DNA of 5,481 nucleotides, from the NCBI GenBank assembly GCA_947178045.1, contig CAMWWR010000150.1:1-5481 (forward strand). The letters are read 5' to 3'. The first letter of the stretch is position 1. Every line of letters starts with the position of its first letter. The stretch comes from an uncultured Clostridia bacterium (GTDB taxonomy: Bacteria; Bacillota; Clostridia; Lachnospirales; Lachnospiraceae). Made by a program: the position numbers and the translations under genes. Positions 5,429-5,481 of this stretch are shown piece by piece. The notes beneath the pieces are model-generated. The model saw nothing but the letters and a program-made list of their open reading frames with translations. It ran no database searches and was not told the DNA's origin.

Positions 5429-5481
5429 TTGTGCCACCGCTTTCCGTACCATGCCTCTGTAAGCCGCGCTTCTATAGGAAA
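5425..5481 (-). CDS. C-terminal end of an unidentified upstream gene (partial)
   Basis: A minus-strand frame is open from the window edge and stops at a TGA (5427-5425) that overlaps the proposed dxs start codon as ATGA. The visible tail is about 18 residues, reading FPIEARLTEAWYGKRWHK. A four-base ATGA overlap is typical of translationally coupled genes in an operon, and this is the main reason to treat the frame as real. The tail is too short to assign a family. In related clusters the gene before dxs is often ispA or another small operon gene, but nothing seen here confirms that. The alternative is that these bases are an upstream or in-frame leader of dxs, since the dxs frame is also open to the edge. 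Confidence 0.4.
   Translation of the reverse strand, partial: FPIEARLTEAWYGKRWHK

Overview
The window looks like chromosomal core sequence from a member of the Clostridia (Bacillota), most likely a Lachnospiraceae-type organism. The evidence is the gene set and order dxs-tlyA-nadK-argR on one strand, a YebC protein of the Firmicute type ([14 protein letters not shown] start), strong AGGAGG-like ribosome binding sites, and GC-rich genes separated by AT-rich spacers. The lineage is inferred from family resemblance and synteny; no search was run.

All complete genes lie on the minus strand, so transcription runs from high to low coordinates. At the right edge, about 18 codons of an upstream gene end in an ATGA overlap with the start of dxs (5428-3563). 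Next come tlyA (3460-2609), nadK (2566-1694), argR (1574-1104) and yebC (1019-276). The first four form a known clostridial cluster that joins isoprenoid precursor synthesis, rRNA 2'-O-methylation, NADP supply and arginine control. recN, which usually follows argR in such clusters, is not present; yebC sits there instead, with a good sigma-A-type promoter of its own.

The spacers carry most of the unexplained structure. The dxs-tlyA spacer holds two perfect inverted repeats: one begins in the dxs stop codon, and the other matches the CodY box at 13 of 15 positions. The nadK-argR spacer is GC-rich with a bulged hairpin. The 275 bases left of yebC hold no confident gene. They contain a strong bidirectional terminator-type hairpin (64-93), a second hairpin (33-56), an AT-only palindrome followed by a T run (223-242), and a compact element at 98-172. 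In that element, long imperfect inverted repeats enclose two smaller hairpins, one capped by a GCAA tetraloop, which suggests a structured RNA or a miniature inverted-repeat element.

The protein-coding part is ordinary housekeeping content. The element at 98-172 and the CodY-like palindrome are the two items most worth checking.
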